The notes under the pieces were generated by a model, which was not told the origin of the DNA, did no database searches, and worked only from the letters and a program-made list of their open reading frames with translations. The translations under genes were made by a program, and so were the position numbers. Below are positions 1 through 13,199 of a stretch of 64,000 nt of DNA, piece after piece (the first letter of the stretch is position 1; every line of letters begins with the position of its first letter). The DNA comes from Camillea tinctor (Eukaryota; Ascomycota; Sordariomycetes; Xylariales; Xylariaceae), in the NCBI GenBank assembly GCA_022578605.1, contig MU394096.1, forward strand, positions 62,001 to 126,000, written 5' to 3'.

Positions 1-800
1 GACCCGGTCGATTCGGCGAGGAGCAGCCCGTCGATGAGCGAGCTGCAGGGGGGCGTGCCGGGCACGACGCCCGCGCGGTCCGAGCCCATGTTGATCTTGA
101 GGAAGACGAGGGGCGGGTGCCCGGACTTGGAGGCGAGTGAGGTGAGGTGCTTGAGCTGGTCCGGGTGGTCGACCATGACGCTCAGGGCGCGGGGCCCGAG
201 AGCGCTGGAGAGGGCGGCGAGACGGGGCACGCTGCTGCTGTAGATGGGGAAGGAGTAGAGGACCTTTGGGGTGGAGGAAAAGGGGGGAGATGAGTAAGTT
301 ATGAGAGTAAGAGAGAGAGAGAGTATGTGTGTATAGTATGTGTCTGTCGATGAGGCGGGGGGGAGGGGAGTGAGGAATGGTAATTGGAAATACTTACATT
401 GACTTCACGTCCTTTCTCCTGGTACTCTTTGAGTAGCGGAAGAACACTCTCGGCCTCGATGAGGGTTGACACGACGATGTTCACCGGTGACGAACTGTTG
501 TCTCCCACTTGTAATCTCGTGAGCTCCTCGGTCTAGTAGGTAGATCGGTGTTAGCGTTTTTGTGTGTTCTTCATAATACAACAACTTCTCAAAATAATAT
601 GCATCTTATGAATGACATGCCTTATGAGTTTTGATGTGAGCTCGCCAGCTGAGCTGCAGTCTCTCAGCGGCCTCGATCATTATGTTGCAGTTCGCCTCGA
701 CCTTGGCCAGGTCCAGGACCACGGCTGGGGTTCCGACCTGATGGAGAGTTTTGCCCACATACTGGGAACGAAGTACGTCTTTAGGTAATGATGCTGCCAT
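1..800 (-). CDS. DSD1: D-serine dehydratase / D-threonine aldolase-like PLP enzyme (partial, 3' end beyond window)
   Basis: The visible part has three exons, 800-621, 532-398 and 263-1, joined in phase 0, giving about 192 N-terminal residues. The protein belongs to the fold-type III PLP family of eukaryotic D-serine dehydratase and low-specificity D-threonine aldolase, which degrade D-serine or D-3-hydroxy amino acids. Exon 1 has the family start QVGTPAVVLDLAKVEANC and the lysine motif AHIKTHK at its 3' edge (residues 54-60), where family members bind PLP through the first lysine. Exon 2 has TRLQVGD and VNIVVSTLIEAE; exon 3 has VLYSFPIY, VMVDHPDQL and FLKINMGSDRAG. The zinc-binding C-terminus lies outside the window. 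Intron 1 (620-533) begins with GC rather than GT. Substrate preference cannot be told from this half. The family assignment is secure; the dehydratase rather than aldolase name is a best guess. Confidence 0.8.
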
Positions 801-3045
801 TACTGTGATGCTTTATTTTTATCTTTTTCGTTTTATTTTTGTATTCTCCTTTTGTATCGTTGGCTTGGCCTGTACTTATAATAAAGGAGAGTATTTCAGT
901 AGGAAGTAGGTATATCCACATTCGGCTTAGGACAGGATCGGTTTATTCTTACTTCTCCCGACCTTGTGATCGGAGAATATGAAACCTGCCACTTAAGACG
1001 GAAGGCCCCTAAACACCAACGCCCTCTATTTAAAGAGCGAGGCACTGAGAGTCGCCGAGGCCGGTCCTCTATGTGGCACACCGGTGACCCACTTAGTGGG
1101 TTTAGGAGCGGGCAGCGGGCGGCGACGGCGGCAAATCCCATCCCATTAAGCGGGCACAGCAACACACGTTACTTAAGGTTTGGTTTAAAGTAGGGCGGAA
1201 GGAAGTAAGTCTACCTGGGTAGCCCATAGACTATATCGATACTACTAGTACCTCGTACAACATTGAGGAACATTAACCATTTTGCTTTAGCCGAAATGGG
1301 AGGTTCCCGATGTCAATATATGTGAATATTAAGTTGATTCCGTACGTAAAGCAATAGCCTAGGTTATACGAAAATCTCATACGAGAATCTCCTAATTTTT
1401 GCAACATCGGAATCTCTCCCCTTTCAGTTCATGCCAAGATATTGCTTCTCTACCTTCCAATGCATTTCACTCGTGGCGTGGTACTCTGTAAGTGCTTCAC
1501 CCGCATACTTGCCACTTCCATACAGTGTACCTCGTAATGCACATCTACCTACATATACAAAGTAGTATGCTATCGATTTTTTAACTTTGAACCTGCAGCA
1601 CTGTCGTCGTGCTGGCCATTTTTATGATCCTGGATTCAGGTATGTACCCTGCAGGTGATCTAAGTACTAGATAACCTACATATTTACATAGCAATATCTA
1701 CTAACCTAGGTACTTGACTTAGAAGATGCATTGGGTGTATAGGTATTGCTTCAAGTCAGATGGTTTTCTAACCAAATCCTATTGGGCTACATGTAGGTCA
1801 GTTAGGTAAGAAGAAGAAACTGGAAATGTTCTCATTTTGACTTAGTGTAGAAGACCCTCTTGCTTCTAGGTTCCAGTTATGTGTGTAATAATAAATCATC
1901 GCCAACATGTCAAGTCAAGTGAACTATAATGCATTCTACAAAGAACATGCCTGCCACCAATCATATGCATGAAACGTGCCTACATATGTAGATTCGGGTT
2001 CCAGCAGCTTTCACATTTCTACGTACCCATCAGCCATATTTGGCAGGCACAGAAATGCTGAAGTACATACATACTTCGTGCTGATACGATATGTCCTATG
2101 TTGTGTTACAACAACATACTCTGACAGCTGGCAATCAGCAAGGACAAAAACAATTTTGCCAACTGCCACCAGATGATTTCTCTTTTTCTTCCCCTTCATA
2201 CCTCAATTCTCCCTCCCCTCCCCCTCCCCTCTCAGTCAATCAATCAACCAACCAAGCAACCCGCCCTACCATCAAAACCAGGATTTTGTTGCGACGCATT
2301 GCCCATACACCAATATCTAGGTTCTCTCTAAGTTGGGGTTCATACATGAGCATTCCCCTCATTTTAAATTTTATTTTTTTTCGTACATACAGCAGGGCTC
2401 CAGGAATACACAAGATTTACCTATCACATTTAGTACTTGGTACTTGAAGTGCTGCACTTTGCCATTATCTATACTATACCCCAAGGTTAGTACCTCAAGC
2501 TACTACAAACATCATCAATATCCACCGTTAAGATGGTAGGTGGGTAAGTGGAAAGGTACTTAGGTACCTCCAAACTTACACTCTAAGGACACGTGCTGGC
2601 GTGCATTGGTTAAAGCGCCCTTCAAGTCCTGCCTGAGGTACCTAGGTACCCTTCAACGCGACTTCCCTGAACTGCAGCCTCCACTCTTGGCACTTTCTCT
2701 TTGTATTCAATCACTCACCTCATTGCTGTCTACCTTATTTTTTTATTTTTTATTTTTTTTTAATCATTTCCCATTCTTTCCACCTCTGCAACAACCTCCC
2801 ACCTTTCCGCGCTGACGAACCAGAATCATCCCAGACCAGCCTTGAATGATAAAATACCAACCTGCATTTCAGGTCTGACGAAACTGCTCTCCCCTCTCTC
2901 CGACCGACCGGCCGACATCGTCATCTCTTCACTGCCATGAGATAATCCTTTCGCACCCTCTCCGTTCGAGCGAGCGTCCTCGGCGAAGCTGGCGACACCA
3001 CCCGCCCATACCGACTCATCGCGCACCATACCTATCGACAAAAAA
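801..3045. other. Divergent intergenic region between the D-serine dehydratase-like gene and TAF1
   Basis: About 2.2 kb lies between the two divergent start codons and no gene is supported. A relatively GC-rich block at about 900-1200 contains a perfect 7-1-7 palindrome at 1087-1101. The rest is AT-rich with many AGGTA/TACCT motifs, including AGGTACCTAGGTACC at 2636-2650, and a pyrimidine-rich tract at about 2170-2240. The stretch 2700-3045, with T-rich and C-rich tracts, probably holds the TAF1 promoter and leader. Confidence 0.6.
1087..1101. promoter_or_regulatory. Perfect palindrome upstream of the D-serine dehydratase-like gene
   Basis: ACCCACTTAGTGGGT is a 7-bp inverted repeat around one base, about 290 bp upstream of the minus-strand start codon. 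It could be a dimeric transcription-factor site. No factor is assigned. Confidence 0.3.
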
Positions 3046-6000
3046 ATGGACGGCTTAATTGAGCAGGCGCAAGCCTCAGGGTCTCCCCCCCATGTGCATG
3101 GTGTCAACGGCATGAATGGCGCGAATGATGTGAACGGTGTAGCTAGTCCCAAGATCAAGGAAGAAGTCATGGATGATCAAGCGGATGGTGCATCGTTCGA
3201 GGATATCGACTGGGCTGCCCAAGCGGAAAAGGACGAGGCCGATATCAATAAGATGTTTGTTGATGATGGAAGAATCCAGATGCCCGAAAACCTGGCCGAG
3301 TTTGGCGACAAAGTTATCGACCAGAAGGACAAGGCTGATGATGCTGTTGACTTTTCCGATATTAGCGACGGCGACCTTGCCAGCGATGACGGTTCTTTCG
3401 ATGGTGCTGCCGATGCCGGCGCCTCGCAAATGCCTGGTCTCACTGAAGATGAAGGCACTAGTCACGACACCGAGTACATGGACGATCTCTTTGGAGGAGG
3501 TGCTGACGGCGACAATGATTTTCCCTCTTCCCCCCCTGCCGAAGAAGCTGCTCCAGAGCAGCCAGCTTCTCCTCCCATCCCCGAAAAGCCCCCGAACGCA
3601 CAGGATATGACGGACGAGGACTGGAATAACATGAGTTTCGAGGAGCGGTGGAAGATCAACTTCCCCCAGTACAGCATGTCTTCTATCGACAAATGGATAA
3701 ACCAGACCAACAAGGAGGGTTCTTCGATGCAGAAAGCACCCGAAAATGCTGATGAGCTGCTCGAGCAGAAGTTTCCCAACTTCTCAAAACACAAAATTCT
3801 CCACTTCAACAGACTCCTCCCGGAATGGCCTGCTGAGTACATGTACAAGGAACCCCCGAACAAGGACAGAGACCCCCCCGAGTTTGCCCCTACAAAGCTT
3901 GAGCTCGAGCTGGATGCCGACTGTTCTAAGCTTTTCAGAATCCCAGAAAGCGCCCTGAATGCTGCGAATCAGAGGGAGGGAGGTGACTGGGGTAGTCTTG
4001 CTGGCGCTCCAGCCCTGGACGCAGATGATGGCTTTTCGGACTATGATTCCGATGAGGTTGTTGGTGGGTTCTCTCTCAATGAGATTGCCACCGTCTGCGA
4101 CGAATGGAACCCTCTCGCCGAGCAGTCCAACCCATCCAAGTCAAAGTCCGAGGTAGCTGTTGCTGAGGCTGAGGATGAAGAGATGGATGATTGGGACAGG
4201 GAGTTCCTGCTGCATTCGGAACCGCAACCTAAGAAGAAGCGGCTGCGATATGAACCTGGCCTCCCGGATATCTCCTTACACGATACGTGGGGCATTGATG
4301 ACTTCGAGGCATCTACAAAGCGCCACAGCAAGCGTGTCCGACTTGATCTTAATGACCCATACCTCTTGCTTGACGAAATTCAATCGGAACGACCTTCGAA
4401 GCGTCCGAAATTGGAAGAAAAGACAAAGCGCATGGCTAATGGCCAGCTCAGGAGAGATGTTATGCACCATTTCAACTTGTCCAACGACGATGCATACGAA
4501 GCGCTAAAAGCCAATCACAAGAGCAAGGTCCGGGCTACTTTATCTAGTCTCGGCGTCGAGCACAGCTTACCTGCCCTCAAGCTCACGTACCCCTTCTATC
4601 GTACTAAGGTCGAAGGCCAGCCTTGGGAGTATCACCGCAAGAAGTTTGAAGTGGACAAGGTTGTGAAACATGGCATTGGCCTTCGGAAACCATCCAAGGT
4701 CAAGCGGAAAGATACCAAGGGGAAGAGCGCACAAGAGATTTTCAAGACGACTAAGGACCTGAGCTTAAATGATAACTCAACTGTAGTGCTCTTTGAGTAC
4801 TGTGAGCAATTTCCCATCATCATGTCCAACTTCGGTATGGGCAGCCGTGTCATCAATTACTATCGGCGCAAGGACAAGAGCGATGAGGAGAAGATCCCGA
4901 AGCTCGACATCGGCGAAACGCACCCTCTGTTACCTGAAGACAGGTCACCCTTCAGCATTTTTGGTACGGTGGATCCTGGAGAAACGGTGCCTACCCTCCA
5001 CAACGAGATGTACCGGGCTCCGATCTTTAAGCACGACCCCAGACCAAACGATTTCCTCCTTGGTTATACTACAAATGCCACAGAGGGTCCAAAGTGGTTT
5101 GTGCGGAGCATCGACCATGTGTATACTGTCGGGCAAGTATTCCCCTCTATGGAAGTGCCGGGACCCCACGCCCGAAAGGTAACAAACACAACCAAGAATC
5201 GCTTGAAGATGATTGCATACCGGATGATGAAGAAGAGGGGAACGCAAGATGTATCGCTCCAGGAGATTACTCCCCACGTATTCGAGAAACACGACCCACA
5301 GAACAGGCAAAAGATGAAGGAATTCCTATCTTACGACAGGGAGCGCAGAACCTGGGTACTTCCAGAAGGTCAAACCTTGATGGATGAGGCCGCCATACGA
5401 GCCATGATCAAGCCTGAAGATGTCTGCTTGATAGAATCGATGCAGATTGGGCATCGGTTGATGGAAAATGCCGGCTTCGACATGAAGGAAAAGGATGATA
5501 GCGAGGACTTGATTGACCAGCCGCTAGTCGCTATGTTGGCCCCCTGGAGAATTTCCAAGAACTTCCTCGATGCCAGTGCTGGCAAGGCTATGGTGGCCCT
5601 TCATGGCGAGGGTGACCCTACCGGCCACGGTCTAGGATTCAGTTTTATCAAGACCTCGATGAAGGGCGGGTATATCAATGCTGTCCAAGGTCCTCTCGCA
5701 ACATCTGCCGATGCAATTGAACGCGAACGTAAGGCGAATGGCGGACACTCGTACAACGTCAAGAAACAACAAGACATGTACAATACAGCAATTCGACAGA
5801 TCTGGGAGAGACAGAAAACTACTCTGAGCGATAGTACCACTCACGACGACGATGATGTTCTCGACACGGCAAATGAAGATGACCGATTCAATCAGGTACA
5901 AGCAGACGCAACGCCTGCTCCAATTGATGATGGACGTAGTCAGTTCAGTCGTCTCAGCGCCGCAAGTCGAAATAGTAAGCGGAAGCTACGGATCACACGC

Positions 6001-6872
6001 AAGAAGAGGAACAGTATGGGTGAACTAGTCACGGAATCCGTAATAGTAGACGATCCCGTCGTCATCAGAAACTACGTGAAGCAAAGAAAGGAATTAGACG
6101 AGAAGCATAGAGAGTTAGTCTTCAAGAAAGACAAGCGACAACCAGAACAAGAGCTAACATCCACGGCTAGTGTCTATAGCTTGCAGCCAACAGGTGACGC
6201 CGACGACAACCGCGAGAAGCAAAGACTGTAAGTTGATGATAGTAAGACCACCCGTCCGAATATAAGCTAATGCCATCAAAGTGTCGACAAGGAGCTCTCA
6301 CGGTTGCTCAAAAACCAGGATCGCCGGCAGATTCGCGAGAAAATGGGTAAAACTAAGAAGAAGAACCCTAATCCCGAAGCGTCCCCGGATCCGTCTTCTG
6401 CCGATAAGGCGTCAGCAGGCACGACCCGGAAGTGCGCGAACTGTGGCCAAGTAGGGCACATCAAGACGAACAAGAGGTACTGGCACAGCTGTGATCTCTT
6501 AGACTAATATCGGCCCCTGTCTTCACCTCGGCCCTTCATCTTCTTAAGTAAGAAGCGTGTGAGAAGGACAGTATAGATTGAGTTGTATCGAGTTTGCGAT
6601 GTTTCTTGCCCAAATCGCTCTGAAGTCTTCAGACACTCCCCTTGCCGCTCGATTCCGTACTGTTCAGGGCTTCATTTCAGATACACGATTCTATAGGAAA
6701 CCCCCCCTAAACGCAAACTATCAACAACAAGCGCGGAGTTGTGTGCTAACTAGTTGACCATAGCAAATGTCCTCTGCTTAACGGTACGATAACGTCGAAC
6801 AGCAATGCCGCCGACCGTGGTGGTTTTGGTTCTTTCAGTGCGCCGTCTGCCGCTCCATCAAATAGCGAATGA
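3046..6872 (+). CDS. TAF1: Transcription initiation factor TFIID subunit 1 (TAF1), DUF3591 and zinc knuckle
   Basis: Three exons, 3046-6227, 6282-6476 and 6764-6872, encode 1161 residues. TAF1 is the scaffold subunit of nuclear TFIID and binds TBP and TAF7. The acidic N-terminus (about residues 45-130, with DIDWAAQAEKDEADINKMF) resembles the TBP-binding TAND region. The conserved TAF1 core (DUF3591, about 440-925) holds FEYCEQFPIIMSNFGMGSR, PFSIFGTVDPGE and the late APWRISKNFLDA and GHGLGFSFIK blocks. A basic stretch KRKLRITRKKRNSMGE follows. The C-terminus is a CCHC knuckle, C1112, C1115, H1120 and C1128, completed only when intron 2 (6477-6763, branch CTAAC at 6746-6750) is removed; read-through would replace the end with a short unrelated tail. 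There is no bromodomain, as in other fungal TAF1 proteins, where a separate Bdf1-type protein supplies it. The start follows a run of A residues, a good fungal context. Confidence 0.95.
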
Positions 6873-7809
6873 GGTATTCGTCTTGATGAACTATCTATCT
6901 TCTTTTTGCAATTGGCTGTCACCCGAATGTGAAGTCGACGCACCGTCATACATGCCTATTCTAGGAACACTCGACCTTGTTCCATTGACTAACCTCTATC
7001 GTCCCTAACCACCCCCCACACGTACCTGTACGACAAAGAGCGTCATAACCGTAATCAACTACAGACGATGATACTTTCAACCTCGCCTCTACTAGCAACT
7101 ACCTGGTAAGAGGTAATACAAGAGCACAAACTAACTAATCAACCCGCCAGCGTTTTCTTATTGGCATGTGCCAAAATAGCAGCGGCCCGGTCCTAGAGGT
7201 CATACCCTTGTTTTATGTGTAATTATTTGTTTGGAAAAAAAAGCATATACCAAAGCGGCGTTAGAAGGAGGATGGCATTTGAGGATTCCCATACCCGCGC
7301 TCTCGGAACCGAGAGAGAAAGGCGGATATAAAACATGGCAACCCAATTGGAGGAGAAGGGGGCAATGTACAGGTTGGCCCCCAGAATTGGGAGCATTGGC
7401 AAGGGGCGTTTCGGTTCAGGTGTAAGATTCCAAGGAAGCCACCACGCGGACCGGGGAAAAAGTAGATATCCCAAAAACAACCCAGCGCTTCTACTAGGTA
7501 CTTATTACTACTGCTTCTACGTCACCTACATGTTTGGTCTTTGTGTTTGTTGTTGTCAGCACATAAAGATATTAGACTAAACAGAGCGAGTAGATAATTA
7601 AGAGACAAAGTAAACTCCCATTTTTTTAACTTTCCCATATTTTCTTTTTTATTATTATTATGGTTATGTCAACTCGGTAAACTAAAAAGGGGAAGTATTC
7701 CTTATGGTGATAAGAGAGAGGGAAGTAAAAGTTCCTGAATAGTATGTAGTCCAGTCATGCATGTTCGCTTAATTATTTTTTTCCCGTGTACCTTATTGGC
7801 TGGAAATCC

Positions 7810-7836
7810 AAAAAAAAAAAAAAAAAAAAAAAAAAA
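7810..7836. repeat. Poly-A tract (A27)
   Basis: This is an uninterrupted run of 27 A. No target-site duplication or retroposon body was seen beside it, so it is treated as a simple repeat. Confidence 0.9.
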
Positions 7837-9010
7837 CTGATCTTTTTTTGAGGGGAGAAGGAGGCGGAGGGTAAAGTATTACTTGCTGACTTTCAACTGT
7901 CGACTCGCTGGCTAGCTGATGATAACGATGCAAGTGTCAGGCACATACATACAGGTTTGGTCTGATTAGTCCAGTTAGGTTCGAACCAGTATGTAGGGAG
8001 GTGGTGTAAGCGTGAATGAGATATATTAAAGAAAAGGAAAAAAAGGGGGGAGGTGGGTAGCCTAGATGGATGGTTGGGCTTGGTTTATTTCATGCTATAG
8101 TGTTCTATGGTATCGTGTGTGTTACCAGGTCTATAAGGGGATATCATTTTGAGGACAAGTAGTTTCCGAGTATGAATTATTGTAGGCTATAATATCTATC
8201 TGCGTATCTCTACCTACTCCGAGGAACTTATTTTGCCATTTTACGTGTCGCATCTACGTATACTTTCTCGTGCCGTAGCTCGCAATGACGAGGTTAAGGA
8301 GAGGTTGAGTGGGATTAGAAATAAAAAGAACTTCAGATCTCACTCATTTCATAAAGTAAAGTTGATGCCCCCGAATGTGATAATCTATGTGGTATATACT
8401 AGGTTAAACTAGGCCAGTAGGTAAGTGGGTAGGTATTCCAACGAGTAGGGGAGAAGAGAAAAAGGGGGGAAGGAAAAACGAAATAACCTCAAACGTACAG
8501 ACCCGCCTCCTCCTTACTTCTCTCTTCTATCTATCTTCCATCCTGGTTTCTTCTTCTCCTTCTTTTCCTTGCGTTTCATTTCCCCCGTGCTTGTTTATTT
8601 TAACTCCCTTAGGAATCATCGCGCGCAAGCAAGCGAAGCAAGGAATCTAGCCCTCTCTATCGGAGATTTTAAGCTTGGGTAAGCCCAGGTTTATATATAG
8701 CTTATATATATAGCTTATACATGTATGTAGTACGGGCAAAGGTAGGTATAGATAGATAAGTTAGGTTACGTTAGGTTAGGTAAGCTTTTTCTATTCGACC
8801 AATGTTAAGCCTTGGAAATTGCTGCTGTAGTAAGTAGGTTGTTGTTATTGTCGGTATAAGTATATATATCTGGTGTTACGGTACACGGGGGAAACTACCT
8901 GGTCTAGGTAACTCGATCAACTTAGACATACATACATAGGCGCAATGGGGTGGCACGAAAAGGTAGGTAGGTAGATAACATAGATACCTCGCAGACGAGC
9001 TACCTTACTT

Positions 9011-9073
9011 TACATACATACATACATACATACATGGCGGTTAGGTGAAAGAAGAAGAAGAAGAAGAAGAAAA
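9011..9073. repeat. Compound microsatellite (TACA)6 and (GAA)n
   Basis: Six TACA units at 9011-9034 are followed after 16 bp by about seven GAA units at 9051-9073. Confidence 0.85.
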
Positions 9074-12029
9074 GTAGGTCCAGTATCTATGTAAGCGCTC
9101 AGCCTACTACTCTTTTTCTTGCTCGACTTGTGTTATACATGCACAGCCCCTCTGGCTCTAGCTCCAGCTCCCCGATGATATTGTAAGTTATGTATCTATA
9201 GCTTTTGTCTAACTCCACAGCAACAATGGTATGTATGGTAAAATAAAATAAAATAGAAACAAGAGAAAAAAGGCGTCAGGCCTTGCTTTAGATTGCGGGC
9301 TGTGTCTGCGCTATTCTATGTTGTTGATAAAATGGAACACCGTCGATGTTCTCTCTCTCTTTCTTGTGGGCGGTAGGTAATATCTGTTTCCATCGAGGGA
9401 TGTAAAGGATTCAATTAAGCGGTGGGTGAGTTGACTAGGTGGGGGGTAGAGACAGACAGAGAGAGAGAGATAACTTAACCTACCTACCAAAGGTACGTAC
9501 TACCATTGGAGTTGAGAGACGGAGAACGGGGAGGGGGGAGGGGAGAAGAGGGGAAGGATGACAAAAAAGAAAACGGGAAATGGGAACCGGAAAAAAAAAG
9601 GTGTGAGATCAGATCAGATGAGGCTGGTGAGAAGGGGGTCAAGAAAGGCTGGTGCCCATGAATCGAATTTGCTGACATCTGCATCCTATGCCGTAAGTAC
9701 GTAACCCAATAGGTAGGCGGCTTCTTTTTTTCCTTTTTTTTTCTTCAAGGATTACGTTACCTACCGATCTATAGAGCTATCTTAACTTACAAGTGAGGCA
9801 GGGCAAGGCGGGTAGGCAGGCAGGTGGATGGATCAGGTATTCTTGCAGTTTTGGGATGGGATTTCGGTCGTGGAAAACGGAAACCGGCAGACATAGCAAA
9901 AAGAAAAAAAAAAGAAAAAAACTCCCTTGCCTATCATTCACAGTTTACACAGTCTTCCTTGGGGTTGGCGATGTGGCTTTGAAGATTTGTTTCTTTTTTC
10001 CCTTTTCCTTTTTCCCCAGAAGAAGGGTAAAGGGGGGAGGAGAGAGCTTCAGCTTTGGGCTCTGGCTAATGTAGGTCATCTATCTATTGTATGGCATGTA
10101 TACACCCGCCATCCAGCTAGTCGCAATATACGGGATGGAGAAGTTGGGCTCATAGAGAGAGGTACCCTAGGTTAGGTAACAAGTAGGTAGTATTCCAGAC
10201 GCAAACGGCGGGGAACTTTTCGATTTTCTCTCTCCCTCCCCTCCTCTTCCCGTCTGTCACTGTGTCCCCTCCCCCCCTCCTTTCCCCGTTTTCCGTGTTA
10301 TTCGGGCGTGAACGGGCAAGACGATAAGAACATGACATAAACAATAAACAAGGCGCAAGCTATCTCTTTTCCTGCTGCCCCTCTTTCTTTTTTCTTTTTT
10401 CTTTTTCCTCTTTTCGCCTCTCCTGCTATCGGTCTCGGCCGGTATAACCTTAGTTGAGGGAACTATTTCTTTCTTGGAACCAACGAGAGGGGAAGGGAGG
10501 GCAGGGAGGAGGGGGGATAAAATCAATAAACCGATAGAGAAAGAAAAGAAAGAAGGGGGGAAAAGGCAAAATGAGAAATTTTCTCTCTGTATGGAAAACA
10601 AAGATGAGTGATGACTGGTCGCTAGTGATTGCTAATGGATGGATGGATGGATGAGAAAATTTGGGAAAGCAAGACAGAAAAGAAGATCTCCGTTTGTTAA
10701 TGATCAGCGACACTATTGATTATATGTTATTTGGTTGCATAGGATAAAAATTTTTTACCTCTCGGCTATTGCGTTTGCGCTGTCGTTTTGGTTGGTTTTG
10801 TGTATGTATGCATATGTATATGTCAGTGCGGTACATACCGGACCAGGAAGAGGAGGGGAGGGATTAAGGAAGAAGGAGGGGGGACAGGAAGAAGAAAAGG
10901 AGTGAAGAGATGGAATAGGTTAGGGACAGGGAAGATGAGAGACCGGATGTGGTTCTTCTGGAAGACTTCTGTTGCATTTCGCGGCTGTGCCCATGATAAC
11001 GCTATGTGTTGTGCATGCAGTTTTTTGTTTTATTTGGTTTTGAGGCTCTTTCCCCCACCGCCTCCCTCGATCTATCTCTCTAACCTACGATATTACTGCG
11101 TACCTGATATACATGTGACGACATAACATTCATGTGCCTGGCGGTCAGGTAGTGCGAGGATAGGTGACCCCATATCCTCAATTATCTATCTGGGCTTAGG
11201 TTACGCCTCGCCGGTTATGGTGTTTACACTGGATGCTGGACAAGTAGGCAAGTAGGCAAGTAGGTCGGCGTGTTTAGATACACAAAAGATGTTAGCCGCC
11301 TCCTCTGTGGCGGAGGCTCTCAAGATATCACGGTGGCCAAAGTTAAGCTTGAGCAAAATGTATAGATAGATAAAGTTTTAAGGTAAGGTCAGGGTCGGCA
11401 TCAATGAGTTGCTATACTTAGTATAAAAAAGGGGAGGAGCATTAAGGAGAGACATACATGCATTGCGGGGCGATGCGATGAGAGCGTGTAATTTAGTAGC
11501 AGGGAGGTTCGTTACCCCAGATTCGCGAGAGCTATCTATATCGCAGAGGCTCTTTTTCTCGGGCACTTGCCTACCCTACTTACCTACCTACCTACATACA
11601 TGTAAGCGAAAGGAAGGCCGAACGGGGCAATGTAGAGAAAGGGGAATGATGTTGTGCAAAGGTAAGGCTAGGCTAGGCCACATGGTAACGCAATAAGGCA
11701 ACATGGGCAAGTTGACCGTCTTTCGTGGTTGCTTACGCCGCAGGCTGGCTTGTTCCTTGTTCTTTATTTTTTTCTTTCTCATCTGGAGTTCATCTCTCGG
11801 CACCGATCATACGGGTCCGTAGGTAACGTTGGATACATTCATTACCTACCCGTATCTTACATCATGGACAAGCGGATACCGATCTTTGAGACGCTCATTC
11901 AGGGGTCCTCTGGGGAAGAGAGCATGGCGAAAAGGCGGTGCAGGTATGTACTGTTCTTGTGCGTGTGGTGTGCGGCGGTTCGACACATCATAAAAAAAAA
12001 GTCTGCAGCAGCATTACCTACGTTGTGGA

Positions 12030-12052
12030 TGTGTGTGTGTGTGTGTGTGTGT
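12030..12052. repeat. (TG)n microsatellite
   Basis: An uninterrupted TG dinucleotide run followed by a degenerate TG-rich tail. It creates spurious CVCV or THTH open frames on both strands. Confidence 0.9.
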
Positions 12053-13180
12053 ATGTGTGGTTGTGAGTGAGGGTGTGTAGTATGTATGCGCGTGCGTACG
12101 CGTAGGGCGAGATGGGGAATGTGCCGGTAGGTAAGCCGAAGAGAAAGAAGAACAAAAAAGGAAGAAAAGGTCAAAACGATAATACCACTCTTCCATGCAT
12201 CAAGAACTTTTCTGATGCCTACTCTCGTACGACCTTACGGAACCCGAAAATGGATAGTTAGTTTAAAGGGGGAAGGGGAAGAGAGTTACGTGTGCGTATT
12301 GATGTGCTGTTCTTCTTATTATGGGAACGTACAAAGGACCCAAATGGAAGAGGAGGGGGGAAGGGGAGAGGGGATTAAACGTGGGGGTAGTATGGGAGGG
12401 GAAGGGGAACTTAGGAATGCGACGGCGGAAAGACACAATGAGAGAGCAGCATAGGAGAGAAGAACGAATCCCATCGGTTGAGATCACGATGATAGGTATT
12501 GAGCAAAGGACAAAAAAGGTGATGGTGGTAATCAAATGTAACGGTAGCCGGTGCACATGAGTGGTTGAATTATAAACAATAAAAAAGAATCTTATTTTTT
12601 TTATCTACTCTTCCCCCCTCAATATTTCTTTGGATATGCAGACCGAATTGTGCAGATATGTATGTATAGACGATCGCCAATATCAGTATTTGGTATTGGC
12701 GATTTTGTATGATGCAAAAAAGTTACTTCGTCAGAAAATACCTTTGTTAATAACACTCTTCTGTGTGCTTGCTTGCTTTTGCTATCTACCACAGCTACTT
12801 CGTCTATACCTAAGCAAGGAGAATCTTACTCGTAGTATAACAACTTGAGTGAGCAGCACGTGGGGAAGAGAGAACTATACGTAGGTATCATAATATATAC
12901 CTAACCTGGACACACTAGTTCTTAGGCGGCCGTCATGTAAGCTTGTTTGTGGCACATGTCATGTATGTATGATGGTCTAGTAGTAGTAGCAGCAGCAGTA
13001 GTATGTAGTAATAGGAGTGGTGGTGGTGGTGATAGTGGTAGCAGCCACTTAGTCCGGTCTTAGGTGACACGGAGAGAAACGTGTAGAGTAAGATGAGACA
13101 GGCAGGCAGATAGGCAGGCAAAGACAGAAAGTAGGTGAAGCTACTACTGCGGTCAGCATGTGTAAGTTGCGTGAGTGTGC

Positions 13181-13199
13181 GTGTGTGTGTGTGTGTGTG
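13181..13199. repeat. (GT)n microsatellite
   Basis: A GT run inside a longer GT-rich stretch (about 13150-13270). Confidence 0.85.

Noticed and set aside
8990..9075. Regularly spaced repeats considered as a CRISPR-like array
   Set aside because: They are simple TACA and GAA microsatellites without unique spacers, and the host is eukaryotic.
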